Shown one piece after another: positions 62,474 to 64,000 of a stretch of DNA of 64,000 nucleotides (the stretch's first letter is position 1; every line of letters begins with the position of its first letter). A program made the translations under genes and the position numbers. The stretch lies in the NCBI GenBank assembly GCA_030248135.1, contig JASANC010001296.1, positions 1 to 64,000 of the forward strand, read 5' to 3'. The notes beneath the pieces are model-generated. The model did not search any database. It saw only the letters and a list, made by a program, of their open reading frames with translations, and was not told the DNA's origin. This DNA is from Theristus sp. LFF4_11. Its lineage: Eukaryota > Nematoda > Chromadorea > Monhysterida > Xyalidae.

Positions 62474-62495
62474 TGAAACCATAATTTTTCAGAAT

Positions 62496-62501
62496 TTTAT
62501 T
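62496..62501 (-). terminator. Candidate poly(A) signal of the kelch gene
   Basis: AATAAA on the minus strand, 65 nt past the kelch stop. A second AATAAA (62570-62565) overlaps the stop codon itself, but it is less likely to be used because cleavage would leave almost no 3' UTR. Confidence 0.5.
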
Positions 62502-62565
62502 GACAAACCAATTGAAACCTATGCGAACAAGCAAATCACCACCGTCACTATAACAAATTTCCACT

Positions 62566-64000
62566 TTATTCCACTACGATGGCACCGAAACCCGTACAAA
62601 CAGCAGCCAGTTTCGCGTCGATCAGCTCAGACGAGCTGCTGCCAACGTTATACTTCTCGACCGAGTCCAGCCATTTCGGTTGTTGCTCGCCCATTCCACC
62701 GAGAATGAAGACGTCGCCGTCGAAGACGACCATCGGAAAGCCGTAGCGAACCACACGCATCGGACCCATGGTCTGCGGATTCCAGAAAACAATGTAATAA
62801 TGTTGAAAATTGAGTTGTCAGTTCTTGCTCAAGAGCTCTTGACTGACCTTCCAAGTGTCCGCGGCTGCATCGTACATTTCACACGAGTCCTGCATTTTTC
62901 CATTCACGCCGTCGTATCCGCCACAAACAAGCAACTGATCGTCGTATACGACGGCGCCCGGAACGTCGCTGAATTTATTTCGATTATTTCGAAATCTATT
63001 TTTAGACGTTCTGAAAAACGTTCCGAAACTAAGTTTCTTTCAAAGTTTCTCCAACCGATAGTCATTCATTTCGGCGCCACTGGTCCATTTGTCAGCGCCT
63101 GAATCGTAAATGTCGAGTCGCTTCGTGTACGCGCCATCGGCAACGCCTGCTGCAACGTACCTGAAATTCATACCGTCTGCAGCTGAAACCACAAACTTCT
63201 GTTGTTGTTTTGGGGATTTTAGGCGATGCTTTCAGCCAGGGCTAACCCAGAGAAGCGTACAGAACGCCATTGAGTTGGGCGCCCATCGAGTTTCTTGTCA
63301 TTAAGTGCCTATACACCCCGTCGGCGGGACTGGATCCCCCGAGCGCACAGACACAAGAGTCTAACGCACTACCACCAGGCCACATGGGTGACAAACTCTA
63401 AGTTTACAGTCTTTCACATTTTATCGTCGATCGTTCCTGCGACATGATCGACTCGAGTGGTCGGCATGCTTGCGATCGTCGACCACGCGTTGTCGGCCGG
63501 TGAATAGACGACACAAGACGACTGGTGATAAGAGCTGCCCCAGCCATTCATGCCGCCGCAGACATACACCTGAGAGGAGTGTTCTCTTCGTCTTTGTCGG
63601 CTTTTACAAGCACTTGAACCATATGCAGTATGGCCGAAAAAAAGCAGTCCTTGCATTCTCCATCAAAGCGGAATCAGTCGCAGACTAGGAGTTGTCATAA
63701 AGAATGCTAAGATAATTCCCAGTCGTGTGTGAAAATGAGAAAGCATGAACAGAATAGCGCGAAGAATCATTTAAAAAAACACGTCAATTTCTAAACGTCT
63801 TTTTTCATTTAAATTTCGCGCGCTCCGTGCACCCTGAGAAAAGCTGCCATGTTTATTCGGCCATTCCATACTGCACTGCGCATTTACTTTTTCGCCGATC
63901 ACGGCGGCCGAGTGGACGACACGTGCGATGGCCATCGACTGGCCGCTGCTCGTACGATTCGTGGCCGGGTCGAAGATTTGCACGGCCGATTGGAACTGTT
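62566..64000 (-). CDS. Kelch-repeat protein, C-terminal five exons (runs off window)
   Basis: Exons in coding order: 64000-63888 (partial), 63569-63418, 63160-63056, 62968-62848, 62772-62566, all in consistent phase. The visible 232 or so residues form four kelch blades: QIFDPATNRTSSGQSMAIAR, VYVCGGMNGWG...VVYSPADNAW, MYVAAGVADGAY...LDIYDSGADKW, LLVCGGYDGVNG...CEMYDAAADTW, then a last blade VFILGGMGEQ...VEKYN. Each has the expected aromatic/GG pattern of a beta-propeller; such domains usually bind a protein partner. Whether a BTB/BACK region lies upstream cannot be seen, so KLHL-type (cullin-3 adaptor) identity is possible but not shown. A SINE and a MITE sit in two introns. Confidence 0.9.
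63199..63383 (-). mobile_element. tRNA-derived SINE, copy E (kelch intron)
   Basis: Full-length copy on the minus strand with the same body and GTTGTTGTT (plus-strand view) tail. It lies 38 bp upstream of a kelch exon. Confidence 0.9.
63625..63875. repeat. MITE family 1, copy 2, uninterrupted (kelch intron)
   Basis: About 250 bp with ends TGCAGTATGG/CCATACTGCA. It preserves the empty site for the pogo-like MITE nested in copy 1 (238-1314). Its right end lies 12 bp from the donor of the exon at 63888. Confidence 0.85.

Noticed and set aside
63771..63983. Continuous frame through the kelch exon into GSFSQGARSARNLNE
   Set aside because: The second half is read-through of the MITE at 63625-63875; the same peptide appears in the unrelated copy near 1202-1330. 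A GT donor at 63887-63886 ends the exon.

Overview
This is a eukaryotic (animal) genome window. The real genes are split into many short, GC-rich exons separated by AT-rich introns of about 70 bp to 2.5 kb with GT...AG ends. The gene content is neuronal/metazoan: an atlastin GTPase, a high-affinity choline transporter and a contactin. The contactin has an N-terminal C-type lectin domain ahead of six Ig and four FN3 domains, the arrangement known from arthropod contactins, so a protostome (probably an ecdysozoan) is the best guess. The species cannot be named from sequence alone. I assembled the gene models by hand from homology and reading phase; in every complete model the exon lengths sum to a multiple of three.

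Layout. 1-4220: nested DNA transposons (an unclassified MITE interrupted by a pogo/Tigger-like MITE, a complete but internally decayed hAT element with 8-bp target duplication, and a mariner-like element with TA duplication). 4915-8577 (+): ZDHHC6-like palmitoyltransferase, 7 exons. 8757-12197: a large GCGCGC-rich foldback element holding a tRNA-like sequence, then a hAT-type element whose terminal repeat resembles a telomere repeat. 13673-20378 (+): atlastin, 16 exons. 23162-29696 (-): choline transporter SLC5A7, 8 exons, with a tRNA-His gene and several MITEs in its introns. 29697-42935: gene-poor, AT-rich DNA with a third copy of a C/G-tract MITE, a six-unit 148-bp satellite, and two nearly identical 143-bp TATA-containing units in inverted orientation. 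42936-51235 (-): contactin, 21 exons, its introns packed with SINEs and small MITEs. 51236-61716: gene-poor. 61717-62473 (+): a small secreted cysteine-rich (PAN/apple-like) protein, converging on a kelch-repeat gene (62566 to beyond the window, -).

The genes do not form an operon or pathway cluster. Atlastin (ER membrane fusion) and ZDHHC6 (ER-resident acyltransferase in vertebrates) both act at the ER. The choline transporter and contactin are neuronal surface proteins. I see no reason to call this co-regulation.

The most notable non-genic content is the repeat landscape: a five-copy tRNA-derived SINE with a (CAA)n tail, an ~85-bp palindromic element in three copies, at least eight further inverted-repeat families with identifiable ends, and a tendency for intronic elements to lie within about 10-15 bp of splice sites. 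The two inverted TATA-containing units are the best candidate for an undescribed small transcribed unit.
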